A stretch of 64,000 nucleotides of DNA from Streptomyces sp. TLI_105 (GCF_900105415.1 NZ_FNSM01000001.1:2642501-2706500), one strand, 5' to 3'; positions 55,296 through 64,000 are shown, numbered from the stretch's first letter. The notes: generated by a model not told the origin, from the letters alone. A program made the numbers and translations.

Positions 55296-56128
55296 CCGCC
55301 CCCGCCCACCACCACGCCCCGGCTCCGCACGCCTACGTCTCCCCCATCCCGGTCCGCGCCGCGCACCTCGGTGACGCGCTCGCCTCCGAGTGGACGAAGA
55401 TCCGCTCGGTGCGTTCGACGATGTGGACGCTCGGGGTGATGATCCTGCTGATGTTCGCCATCGGTCTGGGCGTCGCGGCCATCGCGTCGGCCTCGGAGGC
55501 CCCGATGGGCGAGGAGTCCGCGCTCGCCTTCGGCTTCTTCGGAATGCTGCCGGCGTCGATCTGCGTGATCACGCTGGGCGTCCTGACGATCGCCTCCGAG
55601 TACGGCACGGGCATGATCCGTACGACCCTGACGGCCTGCCCGAGCCGGGCCCGGGTGCTGACGGCGAAGGCGATCGTCTTCTTCCTGCTGGTCTTCTCGG
55701 TCACCACCGTGGTCGCGACGCTCGTGGCGGTGGCGCAGGTCGCCATCGTGGACACGGCGGCGACGCCGACGACGGGCGAGTGGCTGCGGGCGACGGTCGG
55801 CGCGGGCGCCTACCTGGCCGCGCTGGGACTGCTGTCGCTGGCGCTGGGGACGCTCATCCGGCACTCGGCCGGCGCGATCACGGTGATGATCGGCGTGCTG
55901 CTGCTGCCGCTGGTGGCGGCCATGTTCATGTTCTCCCAGACGCTGAAGTCGGTGCAGGAGTTCCTGTTCACCTACGCGATCCCCTCGCAGATGATCGCGC
56001 TGTACAGCGAGCGGCCCCCGTTCGGCGACTCGGGCCCGGCGGGCTGGGAGCCGCTGCTGATCATGGCGGCGATCGCGGCGGCGGCCCTGGCCGGCGCGTT
56101 CGCCCTGCTGAACAACCGGGACGTGTAG
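55292..56128 (+). CDS. ABC-2 type permease 2
   Basis: A 278-residue six-helix permease. After a His/Pro-rich N-terminal arm (AHHHAPAPHAYVSPIP) comes the family start LASEWTKIRSVRSTMWTLG and the motif SEYGTGMIRTTLTACPSR. It ends with LNNRDV. Its start overlaps the ATPase stop by 4 bases. It is the paralogue of the permease at 53207-53986, so the two exporters derive from a tandem duplication next to filP. Confidence 0.88.
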   Translation: MTAPAHHHAPAPHAYVSPIPVRAAHLGDALASEWTKIRSVRSTMWTLGVMILLMFAIGLGVAAIASASEAPMGEESALAFGFFGMLPASICVITLGVLTIASEYGTGMIRTTLTACPSRARVLTAKAIVFFLLVFSVTTVVATLVAVAQVAIVDTAATPTTGEWLRATVGAGAYLAALGLLSLALGTLIRHSAGAITVMIGVLLLPLVAAMFMFSQTLKSVQEFLFTYAIPSQMIALYSERPPFGDSGPAGWEPLLIMAAIAAAALAGAFALLNNRDV

Positions 56129-56145
56129 GAAGCCGTCGCGAAGGC

Positions 56146-56478
56146 TCAGTACCTCGGCGCGTTGCGGGACCGCTGCACCCTGCTGGTGCGGCGGTCCTTC
56201 GCGTTCCAGCAGGCCTTGTGCCAGTGGCGGCGGTCGTCCACCCCGCCCCACTCCGGCCAGGCGACCACGTGCGGGGCGCCGGACGGGATCTCCTGGTCGC
56301 AGCCCGGGCAGCGGTAGCGCTTGCCGGGCGCGCTCGCCCCGGCCACGAGCCGGACGTACCACTCCTCGCCCTGCCAGGTCTCGGTGCGGTGCGCGCCGCC
56401 GTACCGGTCGCCGTGGTCGCCCTGCTGCGCGGGCTTCTCGCCGCCTCGGGAACGGTTGTGACGCGGGGACACGGGCAC
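56146..56478 (-). CDS. Small zinc-ribbon-like conserved protein
   Basis: A 110-residue basic protein. The core RYRCPGCDQEIPSGAPHVVAW followed by HWHKACW holds two CxxC-type cysteines and a His/Cys pair, a likely zinc site. The N- and C-termini are Arg-rich. GTG 56478 is the first candidate; another GTG two codons on is equally possible. The family is widespread in Streptomyces, often named ATP/GTP-binding protein without a visible P-loop. Convergent with the ABC exporter operon. Function unknown; nucleic acid binding is plausible. Confidence 0.68.
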   Translation of the reverse strand: MPVSPRHNRSRGGEKPAQQGDHGDRYGGAHRTETWQGEEWYVRLVAGASAPGKRYRCPGCDQEIPSGAPHVVAWPEWGGVDDRRHWHKACWNAKDRRTSRVQRSRNAPRY

Positions 56479-56670
56479 ACCTCACGGGGTCTGGGAACAC
56501 GGACCGTTCCCTCCAGCCTACGGGCCGCCACACGGTGCCCCGGGCCCCGTCCGGGACGGCTTAGCCGAAAATCGCAAGAACTTCATGAACGGCCGTTGCC
56601 TTTGGCACGTGTCAGACGTTGGTGCCAGTGCGAGGGGAGATACGCGTCGGCCGCAAGGAGGCAGAAGGCG

Positions 56671-57705
56671 ATGCGCGTGGGTACGTTCGTTCTGGCAGCC
56701 CAGTTCCCGGGGCAGGGCCAGGGAGAGGCACTGCACCGGGCGGTGCGGACCGCCGAGGTGGCGGAGGAGGCGGGGCTCGACTCCGTCTGGCTGGCCGAGC
56801 ACCACTTCGTGCCGTACGGGGTCTGTCCTTCGGCCGTGACACTGGCCGCGCTGCTCCTCGGCCGCACCCGGCGGCTCCGGGTCGGCACGGCGGTGAGCGT
56901 GCTGCCGACCGTCCACCCGGTCGCCCTCGGCGAGCAGGCGGCGCTGCTGCACCTCACCTCGGGCGGCCGGTTCACCCTGGGGGTGGGCCGGGGCGGGCCC
57001 TGGGTGGACCTGGAGGTGTTCGGCGCGGGACTCGCGGCGTACGAGAAGGGGTTCCCCGAATCGCTCGACCTGCTGCTGCGCTGGCTCACCGAGCCGCGCG
57101 TCGGCGCCGAGGGGGAACGATTCGCTTTCCGCGAGGTGCCCGTGGTGCCCCGCCCCGACGAGCTGATCGGCGGCGCGGCCGCCCCCGAGGTGGTGGTGGC
57201 CTGCACCTCGCCGAAGAGCGTGCGGCTCGCGGCGGAGCGCGGACTGCCGATGCTGCTCGGCATGCACTGCGGCGACGAGGACAAGGCCGAGATGGTCGCG
57301 GCCTGGGCGCGGTGCGCGCGGGAGGCCGGGCGGGACCCGGACGAGATCGCGCGGATCGGCGCAGGCCATGTCTCGGCGGGGGTGGCCCAGCTCGCCGACC
57401 GGGGCGCGGACGCGGCGGAGGCGCTGGTCAAGGCGATGCCGGGCTGGCTGAGGCAGGGGCTCGACGCGCATGTGACGGTGGACGGCCGGCACCGGGCGAT
57501 GCGGGACCCCGTGGCGTACACGGAGCTGCTGTGCGGGCTGCACCCGGTGGGCACGCCCCGGCTGGCGGCGGACCGGCTCGCGGCGACCGCGGAGCGCACG
57601 GGCATCACGCGCTTCGCCCTCCTCGCGGAAGGCTCGGGCGACCTCGCGGCGACCGAGGAGAACGTCCGGCGCCTGGGCGCGGAGGTCCTGCCGCTCCTGG
57701 TGTGA
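56671..57705 (+). CDS. Luciferase-like flavin-dependent monooxygenase
   Basis: A 344-residue LLM-class oxidoreductase (bacterial luciferase fold). Diagnostic elements are MRVGTFVLAAQFPGQ, the GLDSVWLAEHHFVPYG active-site region, the RLRVGTAVSVLPTVHPV strand and GGRFTLGVGRGGPW. It uses reduced flavin and oxygen on an unknown substrate. AAGGAGG sits about 10 bases before ATG 56671. Monocistronic. The length and motifs are those of the family; no metabolic cluster surrounds it. Confidence 0.86.
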   Translation: MRVGTFVLAAQFPGQGQGEALHRAVRTAEVAEEAGLDSVWLAEHHFVPYGVCPSAVTLAALLLGRTRRLRVGTAVSVLPTVHPVALGEQAALLHLTSGGRFTLGVGRGGPWVDLEVFGAGLAAYEKGFPESLDLLLRWLTEPRVGAEGERFAFREVPVVPRPDELIGGAAAPEVVVACTSPKSVRLAAERGLPMLLGMHCGDEDKAEMVAAWARCAREAGRDPDEIARIGAGHVSAGVAQLADRGADAAEALVKAMPGWLRQGLDAHVTVDGRHRAMRDPVAYTELLCGLHPVGTPRLAADRLAATAERTGITRFALLAEGSGDLAATEENVRRLGAEVLPLLV

Positions 57706-57820
57706 GAGCCCTCACGGGAGCGGTGCTGACTGTGCTGCCGCTTCCGCGCCTTTCGGCGGCGATGCGCGTCGGCTCGCATCGATCGCGTTCTCCGGCGGTG
57801 CGGAGCGGCAGCACCATGTC

Positions 57821-58213
57821 TCAGCAGTCGCGCAGTTCCGGCGACTGGTTCAACAGCTGTCCCCGTACGGACGTGAAACGGGCGAGTCGCTCGTCCACCG
57901 ACGGGTCCAGCGGGAAGACCGCCACGCGGTGGCAGTTCTGGAAGGCGAGACGCACCCCGAAGTGCCGCTGCAGCGCACCACGAATGGCATCGCTCGCGAG
58001 CGCGCGCAGCAGCTGACCACGTGCCTGCTCATTCGGCGGCGGCGTCTGGTTGTCGGCGAACTCTCCGCCGTCGACCTTCAGCTGTGCCACCAGAGAACTG
58101 ATCATCTCCCATGCGTAGGGCAGGGAGGTCCGGACGCAGTCGACGAAGTCGGCTTCGTCGACCTCGCCTCGCTCGGCCTGTTCCAACAGGGCCGGTGAGA
58201 CGTCGAGCGACAT
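57821..58213 (-). CDS. Conserved actinobacterial protein upstream of nucS
   Basis: A 130-residue mostly helical acidic protein. ATG 58213 has GGAG upstream; a much longer frame exists but lacks coding bias before this point. Key segments are LLEQAERGEVDEADFVDCVR and LPYAWEMISSLVAQLKVDG. I recall proteins of this kind beside nucS in Streptomyces, but I know no function. No signal or membrane helix. Divergent from nucS by 238 bp, which hold both promoters. Confidence 0.72.
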   Translation of the reverse strand: MSLDVSPALLEQAERGEVDEADFVDCVRTSLPYAWEMISSLVAQLKVDGGEFADNQTPPPNEQARGQLLRALASDAIRGALQRHFGVRLAFQNCHRVAVFPLDPSVDERLARFTSVRGQLLNQSPELRDC

Positions 58214-58451
58214 GGGTTCTCCTCTCGCGACCCCGCGGACGGGGTCTTGCGGGCAGGGGCGAAGGCCGGCCGTGCGCCACGCAGCGTGCACGGACGACGA
58301 CCTCCAGCTTCCACGGTAAGCGCGCGGTCCGGGCGACACCAGAAGAATGGGCACACAACCGGCTGATAACCGACGGGTGTTCGGCCAACGATCACCCCCG
58401 CCCGATGCCCGAATCGCGCGGAAGAGCGCCCGTCTTGTAGCGTTGCCGACC

Positions 58452-59123
58452 ATGCGTCTCGTCATTGCCCGTTGTTCCGTGGACTACGCGGGCCGGCTCA
58501 CCGCCCACCTGCCCTCCGCACCCCGTCTGATCCTGGTCAAGGCAGACGGCAGCGTCTCCATCCACGCGGACGACCGGGCGTACAAACCGCTCAACTGGAT
58601 GTCCCCGCCGTGCACCCTGAAGGAGGGTGTCGACGGTGAGGCGGGCATCTGGACCGTGATCAACAAAGCGGGCGAGAAACTGATCATCACGATGGAGGAG
58701 ATCCTCCACGACTCCTCGCACGAACTGGGCGTCGACCCGGGCCTCATCAAGGACGGCGTCGAGGCGCACCTCCAGGAGCTGCTCGCCGACCGCATCGAGA
58801 CCCTCGGCGAGGGCTACACCCTGATCCGCCGCGAGTACCCGACCGCGATCGGCCCCGTGGACATCCTGTGCCGGGACTCCGACGGCGGGACGGTCGCGGT
58901 GGAGATCAAGCGGCGCGGCGAGATCGACGGCGTCGAGCAGCTGACCCGCTACCTGGAGCTGCTCAACCGCGACCCGCACCTCGCACCGGTGAAGGGCGTC
59001 TTCGCGGCCCAGGAGATCAAGCCGCAGGCGCGGGTCCTCGCGACGGACCGCGGGATCGGCTGCGTGGTCCTCGACTACGACGCGCTGCGCGGCATCGAGG
59101 ACGACAAGCTGCGGCTGTTCTAG
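58452..59123 (+). CDS. nucS: Mismatch-specific endonuclease NucS/EndoMS
   Basis: A 223-residue nuclease that replaces MutS/MutL mismatch repair in actinobacteria. The N-terminal domain ([20 protein letters not shown]) binds DNA. The C-terminal PD-(D/E)xK nuclease shows [18 protein letters not shown] and QLTRYLELL. The last residues DDKLRLF match the clamp-binding peptide through which NucS contacts the replicative beta clamp. A TAGCGT element 8 bases before ATG 58452 and absence of a ribosome site suggest a leaderless mRNA. Length is normal and the gene looks fully active. Confidence 0.96.
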   Translation: MRLVIARCSVDYAGRLTAHLPSAPRLILVKADGSVSIHADDRAYKPLNWMSPPCTLKEGVDGEAGIWTVINKAGEKLIITMEEILHDSSHELGVDPGLIKDGVEAHLQELLADRIETLGEGYTLIRREYPTAIGPVDILCRDSDGGTVAVEIKRRGEIDGVEQLTRYLELLNRDPHLAPVKGVFAAQEIKPQARVLATDRGIGCVVLDYDALRGIEDDKLRLF

Positions 59124-59147
59124 CGGCGGCGGGAGTACGAACACGGG

Positions 59148-59184
59148 GACGGCCCCGGGTGCGGTGAGCGCGCCCGGGGCCGTC
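59148..59184. terminator. Convergent terminator after nucS
   Basis: GACGGCCCCGGG (59148-59159) pairs with its exact complement (59173-59184), between nucS and the convergent ATPase gene. Confidence 0.85.
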
Positions 59185-59201
59185 GTCGTTGTCGTACGGG
59201 G

Positions 59202-61790
59202 TCAGGCCGGCGAGTCCGTGGCGGCGGAGGTCTCGGAGGCGGAGGGGGCGCCGAGGGTGGTGGTCTCGCCGGTCGCCGGGGCGGTCGTCGTCGGCGGGGG
59301 CGTGGTGGTCGGCGTCGTCGGCGCGGGGGTGGTCGTCGGCGGCTGCGGGGGCGTGGTCGTCGGCTTCGGCGACGTGATGGTCGGGCGCGGCCTGGTCGTG
59401 GTGGGGGCCGTCGTCGGGGTTCCGCTGGTGGGCCGCGTCGTCCGGGTGGGGGACGTCGTCGTCGGGCTGTCCGAGGGCGAGGGCGAGCCCGAGTCGGACG
59501 GGTCCCTCGACGCGGACGGCGACGCGCTCCCGGAGCCCGACGGGCTCGGGGAGTCCGAGTGGGTCGCCCGGCCGGTCTCGGCCGGGTCGGCCTCGCCGTC
59601 GGCCGGCGGCTCCTCGCCGTCGAGGCCGTCGCCGGTGCCGCTCTCGCTCGCGGTGCTGTCGGAGGTGACGCGGTCGGTGGCGGGGTTCTCGCCGTTGCCC
59701 GAGGTGGCGCCGAGGGTGACGACGGTGCCGAGGACGGCGACGAGGAGCGCGCCCGCGCCGACGGCGACGAGGTTGCGGCGGGCGCCGCCGAGGATGCCGC
59801 CCTTGAGGCCGGGGCGGCGGTCGCCGCTCCCGGCGGTGTCGGGGCGGGTGACGACGGTCGGGCCGTCGTCGGCGAAGTCGGGGAAGGCGGGGACGGGGGC
59901 CGTCGCCGGGGTCCGGACGGGCCCGCCCGGCAGCGGGGCCGTGACGGGTTCCGGGCGCGAGAGGCCGGGGCGGGCGGCGGGGCCGCGCAGGGCGGGGGTG
60001 CCGCGCGGCGGGGAGAGGGGCTCGTCGGCACGCGGGGCGACGGCGGCGTGCTCTCCGGAGAGGTCGGAGACGAGGGCGAGCGCCCGGCGGCCGGCGACGG
60101 TGCCGCGCTTGTCGGCGAGCACCCCGCGCATGCCGATGGAGGCCTCCAGCTCGGCGCGGGCGCGCTCCAGGTTTCCGGCGCAGATCGCGAGGACGCCGAG
60201 CTCGTGGTGGAAGTAGGCCTCTTCGGCGACGTCGCCGGTGAGCCGGGCGGCTTCCTGGCCGGCCCGCAGGGCGCGTTCCCAGGCGCCCCAGTGCAGTCCG
60301 GCGGCGAAGGCGGGTGCGGCGGCGCGGGCGAGGAGGACGGCGGTGGCGCGGTGTTCGGCGGCGGATTCGCCGGTGCCGGGGATCAGCGCGGTGAGGGCGG
60401 CGAGCAGCGCGTCGGCCTCGGCGGCGGCCCGTTCGGGGGTGACGGAGGGGTGGGCGGCCCACCAGGCGTAGTGCTGGGCGAGGGCGTGGGCGCGGTCGGC
60501 GGCCCCGTGGTCGTAGCCGTGGGCGAGGAGCTGGGTGAGGACGCCGGCGGCGAGCCGGTAGCGGGGGCCGACCGGGGAGAGCAGTCCGCAGGCCATGAGT
60601 TCGCCGAGGGCGGCGTCGGCGTGGGTGTCGCCGACGAGGGCGGGGAGGTGGGCCTGGTGCGGGACCTCGCCGCCGAGGGCGACGGCGAAGCGCAGGGCGG
60701 ACTGGGCGGCGCGGCTGAGGCGGGAGGCGAGGAGGGCGGCGGGGGCGGCGCCCTCGCCGAGGCTGGGCAGCGGTATCTCGCGCAGTTCGACGTCGGGGTC
60801 GTCGATGCCGTCGAAGGCGGCGGCCGCGGCGGCGGCCACGGCCGCGGGGTCGGCGGGTCCGAAGGCTTCTTCGAGGGCGCCGAAGGCGTCGAACTCGGCG
60901 GGGGTGACGCGCAGCCGGTCGCGCTGCCGGAGGAGGGCGCCGGCCTGGACGAAGCGGAGGGGGAGGCCTTCGGACTCGAACCACAGGTCGCCGGCCCAGT
61001 TGGCCTCCTCCTCGGTGAGGGTGCGGCCGGCGGCGCTCTCCAGGAGTTCGAGGGCGGCGGCGCGGCCGAGGCCGGCGAGGAGGACCTCCTCGACGTGGGC
61101 GTCGGCGGAGGGGGCGGGGGTGTCGGGGCCCGCGGCGAGGAGGAAGGCGCACTCGGGGGCGGCGGCGAGGAGCTCGTCGAGGGCGGCGGCGCCGAACTCC
61201 AGGTCGTCGACGACGACCACGGCGCCGACGCCGCGGAGCCGGTCGAGGAGGGCGGCCCGGTCGGGTCGCTGGTCGGGGGCGTACCGGACGGCCGCGAAGA
61301 GCTCGTGGAGGAGCTCGGTGGGCGTGCGGTGGCGGCCGGAGAGGCGGACGACGCCGTCGGGGGCGAGGTCGGCGCAGTCGGCGGCGACGGCGTCGAGGAG
61401 GGCGGTGCGGCCGGAGCCGGGGGCGCCGACGAGGCGGGCGCAGCGGCCCTGGCGGAGGATGCCGGTGAGCCGCTCGCGCTCCTCCTGGCGTTCGAGGAGG
61501 GGCAGCTCGGGTGCGGGAGGGCCGGGCGGGAGGGGCGGGGCGACGGCGCGGGCGGCCTCGGCGCGCTCCTCTGGGGTGCGGGGGCGGGGGGCCGCCGGTT
61601 CCTGCCCGGGCGGGCAGGGTTCGATCTCGCTGCCGTCGACGGGGTTGACGGTGAGGAGCAGTTCGCCGGAGACGAGCCGGACGACGCGGGCGCGCGCGGG
61701 CGCCGGCGCGGGCACGCCACGACCCTGGCGGGCCTCCTCGCCCTCGGTGTCGTGACCGTACTCCTCCGACCCAGGGTTGATCGGGTCCAT
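59202..61790 (-). CDS. Membrane STAND-like ATPase with extracellular Thr/Pro-rich tail
   Basis: An 862-residue protein. After a short N-terminal region comes an AAA/STAND nucleotide-binding module: Walker A RLVGAPGSGRTALLDAV (about residue 137), Walker B GAVVVVDDLEFG, a winged-helix-like part and TPR-like helices (HELGVLAICAGNLERARAEL). A single transmembrane helix (NLVAVGAGALLVAVLGTVV, near residue 660) is followed by some 180 residues of Ser/Thr/Pro linker, so the ATPase is cytoplasmic and the tail outside. ATG 61790 gives MDPINPGSEEYG. Conserved in Streptomyces; role unknown. Its neighbour is a STAS anti-anti-sigma protein 217 bp upstream. Confidence 0.72.
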   Translation of the reverse strand: MDPINPGSEEYGHDTEGEEARQGRGVPAPAPARARVVRLVSGELLLTVNPVDGSEIEPCPPGQEPAAPRPRTPEERAEAARAVAPPLPPGPPAPELPLLERQEERERLTGILRQGRCARLVGAPGSGRTALLDAVAADCADLAPDGVVRLSGRHRTPTELLHELFAAVRYAPDQRPDRAALLDRLRGVGAVVVVDDLEFGAAALDELLAAAPECAFLLAAGPDTPAPSADAHVEEVLLAGLGRAAALELLESAAGRTLTEEEANWAGDLWFESEGLPLRFVQAGALLRQRDRLRVTPAEFDAFGALEEAFGPADPAAVAAAAAAAFDGIDDPDVELREIPLPSLGEGAAPAALLASRLSRAAQSALRFAVALGGEVPHQAHLPALVGDTHADAALGELMACGLLSPVGPRYRLAAGVLTQLLAHGYDHGAADRAHALAQHYAWWAAHPSVTPERAAAEADALLAALTALIPGTGESAAEHRATAVLLARAAAPAFAAGLHWGAWERALRAGQEAARLTGDVAEEAYFHHELGVLAICAGNLERARAELEASIGMRGVLADKRGTVAGRRALALVSDLSGEHAAVAPRADEPLSPPRGTPALRGPAARPGLSRPEPVTAPLPGGPVRTPATAPVPAFPDFADDGPTVVTRPDTAGSGDRRPGLKGGILGGARRNLVAVGAGALLVAVLGTVVTLGATSGNGENPATDRVTSDSTASESGTGDGLDGEEPPADGEADPAETGRATHSDSPSPSGSGSASPSASRDPSDSGSPSPSDSPTTTSPTRTTRPTSGTPTTAPTTTRPRPTITSPKPTTTPPQPPTTTPAPTTPTTTPPPTTTAPATGETTTLGAPSASETSAATDSPA

Positions 61791-62007
61791 GGTCCTAGCC
61801 CCCAAGAAGCGGTGTCCGGTGCCCGCCGGTGGGTCCGCCCCATGTGCAGGCGGGTCCGTCAATGTGCGGGCGACCGAACCCTAGACCGTGGTCAGCGGCT
61901 CGGGAACAGCCGGGGTGCCCCCGAGACCAAGACGTCACGGTCTTGTGAGGATTGAGCGTGACGCCTGGTTCACACAGCTGCTTCACAGACGGCGGGGCCG
62001 GGGCGGG

Positions 62008-62331
62008 TCACACGCGGGGAAGGGACTCCAGGGCGAGGCCGCCCTCGATGGCGAGGATGCGGTGGAGCCGGGTGGCGACGAGGAGCCGCTGCATCTGGGG
62101 CGGCACCCCGCGCAGGACGAGGCGCCGGCCGCAGCGGCCGGCCCTCCGGTGGGCGCCCATGATGACGCCCAGTCCGGTCGCGTCCCAGGAGTCGAGGCCG
62201 GTCAGGTCGAGCACCAGGTCGCCGACTCCGTCGTCGACGGCCGAGTGCAGGACCGTACGGGCGTCCGCCGCGCTGCGGACGTCGAGGCGGCCCCCGACGA
62301 CCAGCTCGACGTGGTCGCCCCTGATGTGCAT
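62008..62331 (-). CDS. STAS-domain anti-sigma factor antagonist
   Basis: A 107-residue single STAS domain of the SpoIIAA/RsbV type. ATG 62331 has GGGGAG at the right distance; a start 16 codons earlier is possible. The phosphorylation loop reads LDSWDATGLGVIMG: the residue aligned with the phosphoserine of SpoIIAA is Thr, which could still be phosphorylated. Such proteins sequester anti-sigma kinases when unphosphorylated. No cognate kinase or sigma factor gene is in the window. Confidence 0.88.
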   Translation of the reverse strand: MHIRGDHVELVVGGRLDVRSAADARTVLHSAVDDGVGDLVLDLTGLDSWDATGLGVIMGAHRRAGRCGRRLVLRGVPPQMQRLLVATRLHRILAIEGGLALESLPRV

Positions 62332-62457
62332 ATGCGCTCCCCGAGAGTGCTCCGTCTTCGCAACAACTGACTGCCGCATCGGCAGATACGTTGCGCCTTG
62401 TCAGCGAACCGGTACCGAAATTCACCCCACGGAGTGAGGTGGGGTGGTGGGTCCGGC

Positions 62458-63306
62458 TCAGTACTTGTAGAAGCCCTGCCCGCTCTTGCGGCCGATGTCA
62501 CCCGCGTCCACCATCCGGCGCATCAGCTCCGGCGGCGCGAACTTCTCGTCCTGGGACTCGGTGTAGATGTTGTTGGCGGCGTTCACCAGGATGTCGATGC
62601 CGGTGAGGTCGGCGGTGGCGAGCGGGCCCATGGCGTGGCCGAAGCCGAGCTTGCAGGCGATGTCGATGTCCTCGGCGGTGGCGACGCCCGACTCGTGGAG
62701 CTTGGCGGCCTCGACGACGAGGGCGGAGATGAGGCGGGTGGTGACGAAGCCGGCGACGTCGCGGTTGACGACGATGCAGGTCTTGCCGACGGACTCGGCG
62801 AACGCGCGGGCGGTGGCGAGGGTCTCGTCGCTCGTCTTGTAGCCGCGGACCAGCTCGACGAGCTGCATCATCGGCACGGGCGAGAAGAAGTGGACGCCGA
62901 CGACGGCCTCGGGGCGCTCGGTCACCGCGGCGATCTTGGTGATCGGGATCGCGGAGGTGTTGGAGGCGAGGACGGCGCCGTCCTTGACGATCTTGTCGAG
63001 CGAGCGGAAGATGTCGTGCTTGACGTCGAGGTTCTCGAAGACGGCCTCGACGACGACGTCCGCGTCGGCGACGGCGTCGAGCTCGGTGGTGGCGGTGATC
63101 CGGCCGAGCGCGGCCTCGGCGTCCTCGGCGGTGAGCTTGCCCTTGGCGACGAACTTGTCGTACGACGCCTTGATGCCGTCGGTGCCGCGGGTCAGGGCGG
63201 CGTCGGTGACGTCACGCAGGACGACGTCCCAGCCCGCCTGTGCGGAGACCTGCGCGATGCCGGATCCCATGAGTCCGGCCCCGATGACGGCGAGCTTCCT
63301 GGCCAC
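62458..63306 (-). CDS. 3-Hydroxybutyryl-CoA dehydrogenase
   Basis: A 282-residue dehydrogenase starting at GTG 63306. The NAD-binding motif is LAVIGAGLMGSGIAQVSAQA; catalytic His lies in VVGVHFFSPVPMMQLVE with the following NRDVAGFVTTRL. The C-terminal domain ends DIGRKSGQGFYKY, as usual. It reduces acetoacetyl-CoA to 3-hydroxybutyryl-CoA, supplying the ethylmalonyl-CoA pathway and butyryl-CoA. Together with the thiolase at 44463 and icmA it outlines a C4 acyl-CoA route within the window. Confidence 0.94.
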   Translation of the reverse strand: MARKLAVIGAGLMGSGIAQVSAQAGWDVVLRDVTDAALTRGTDGIKASYDKFVAKGKLTAEDAEAALGRITATTELDAVADADVVVEAVFENLDVKHDIFRSLDKIVKDGAVLASNTSAIPITKIAAVTERPEAVVGVHFFSPVPMMQLVELVRGYKTSDETLATARAFAESVGKTCIVVNRDVAGFVTTRLISALVVEAAKLHESGVATAEDIDIACKLGFGHAMGPLATADLTGIDILVNAANNIYTESQDEKFAPPELMRRMVDAGDIGRKSGQGFYKY

Positions 63307-63456
63307 GATGTTCCACCCCTTTAACGCCTGTTCACTTCTGGCTCTCCGGCGGAGATTAGCGGTCGCGGGGCGCCGTGTGACCGTGAAGTAATGCGCGTCA
63401 CGCCCTCTTTGACGGACGTCACACTCGCGACACCCCTCGGGCGGGCGGAGGAGGGC

Positions 63457-64000
63457 TCAGCCCTCGCGCACGGCGTACGTCAGGACCTTCTCGCTCAGCA
63501 GCTCCTCGATCTCGTCGAGGAGGACGAGGGCCTCGCGGGAGACGGTGGTCGCCTTGCGTCCGGCGGTCATCTCGCGGGTGATGTAGCCGACGACGGCGCT
63601 CTCGATCCAGGTGAGCTGGCCGCCGACGAGCAGCGGCAGCGGGTCGTCGGCGGCCGCGCCGGTCTCCTCGCGCAGGGTGGTCACGACGGCTTCCTGGACC
63701 TGGTCCCGCAGGTGGAAGAGGCGGGCCTTGAGGGTGGGCGCGTGCTCGATGACGTTCATGAAGGCGTCGAAGCCGTCCATGAGCCCGTAGGCGGGTGACA
63801 CGGCCCCGATGTCCTGGCGGAGTTCGCGCAGGACGGCCTGGGCGGCGGACTCGCCCCGGTCGCGGCCGCGGACCATCCGGGCGAGGCGGAGGGTGACGCC
63901 GTCCATCCGGTCGAGGAAGAGGTCCTCCTTGGCCGGGAAGTAGTTGTAGACGGTGTTGACGGAGACGTCCGCCGCCTCGGCGACGTCCGCGACGGTCACG
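63457..64000 (-). CDS. TetR-family regulator, N-terminus cut by window end
   Basis: At least 180 residues are visible. The recognition helix is present (ADVAEAADVSVNTVYNYFPA), and the GTG near 63999 lies within the helix-turn-helix, so the true start is beyond the window. The C-terminal ligand-binding domain is complete. Located 150 bp downstream of 3-hydroxybutyryl-CoA dehydrogenase's start on the same strand, it may regulate that gene. Ligand unknown; an acyl-CoA is plausible from context. Confidence 0.87.
   Translation of the reverse strand, partial: VTVADVAEAADVSVNTVYNYFPAKEDLFLDRMDGVTLRLARMVRGRDRGESAAQAVLRELRQDIGAVSPAYGLMDGFDAFMNVIEHAPTLKARLFHLRDQVQEAVVTTLREETGAAADDPLPLLVGGQLTWIESAVVGYITREMTAGRKATTVSREALVLLDEIEELLSEKVLTYAVREG

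Noticed and set aside
59559..61955. Long Gly/Glu-rich plus-strand frame opposite the STAND-like ATPase
   Set aside because: Antisense shadow of a high-GC gene; no domain or ribosome site.

Overview
The window is a 64 kb piece of a high-GC actinobacterial chromosome, almost certainly Streptomyces. Third codon positions are nearly all G or C. It carries the Streptomyces cytoskeletal pair scy and filP, the GlgE-pathway genes, IcmA-type isobutyryl-CoA mutase, NucS mismatch endonuclease and several DUF families typical of the genus. From memory the gene order follows the block around scy/filP and pfkA/pta/ackA/pyk in the Streptomyces core chromosome. I cannot fix the species. No tRNA, rRNA, CRISPR array, insertion sequence or prophage was found.

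Layout. 1-8.7 kb: end of maltokinase, glgB, a HelR-type RNA polymerase rescue ATPase on the opposite strand, an Lrp/AsnC regulator divergent from an epimerase-aldo/keto reductase pair. 9-13.3 kb: C4-dicarboxylate transporter dctA divergent from a CitA/DcuS-type kinase and its response regulator. 13.4-16 kb: XRE regulator, tyrosine phosphatase, membrane-anchored HTH protein. 16.3-22.4 kb: central carbon island of pfkA divergent from pta-ackA, then pyk. 22.7-27 kb: a large secreted polymorphic-toxin-like gene broken by a frameshift and an in-frame stop, followed by an intact overlapping small gene. 27-31.3 kb: a three-gene DUF6230/DUF6114/secreted-protein operon and a thioredoxin-TPR protein. 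31.6-39.8 kb: TetR, icmA, DUF3817, MarR, MFS exporter with divergent regulator, and an SRPBCC-DUF4166-TetR operon with two matching operators. 39.8-43.4 kb: thiamine-binding protein, a second DUF3817, three tandem AIM24 genes, MarR. 43.4-46.3 kb: meaB, thiolase, methylmalonyl-CoA epimerase. 46.4-52.2 kb: scy and filP. 52.2-56.1 kb: two ABC exporter pairs. 56.1-64 kb: zinc-ribbon-like protein, luciferase-like oxidoreductase, small conserved protein, nucS, a membrane STAND-like ATPase, a STAS protein, 3-hydroxybutyryl-CoA dehydrogenase and a truncated TetR.

How the genes work together. Maltokinase and GlgB belong to the trehalose-maltose-1-phosphate route to alpha-glucan. PfkA, Pyk, Pta and AckA control the glycolysis-acetate node. 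IcmA, MeaB, Mce, thiolase and hydroxybutyryl-CoA dehydrogenase handle C4/C5 acyl-CoA interconversion that feeds methylmalonyl-CoA. Scy and FilP organise polar growth. The least ordinary parts are the broken toxin-like locus with a likely immunity gene, a family of about 46-bp intergenic repeats seen at two loci, several clear operator palindromes, an 80-residue repeat expansion in Scy, and a long collagen-like tail on the citrate-type kinase.
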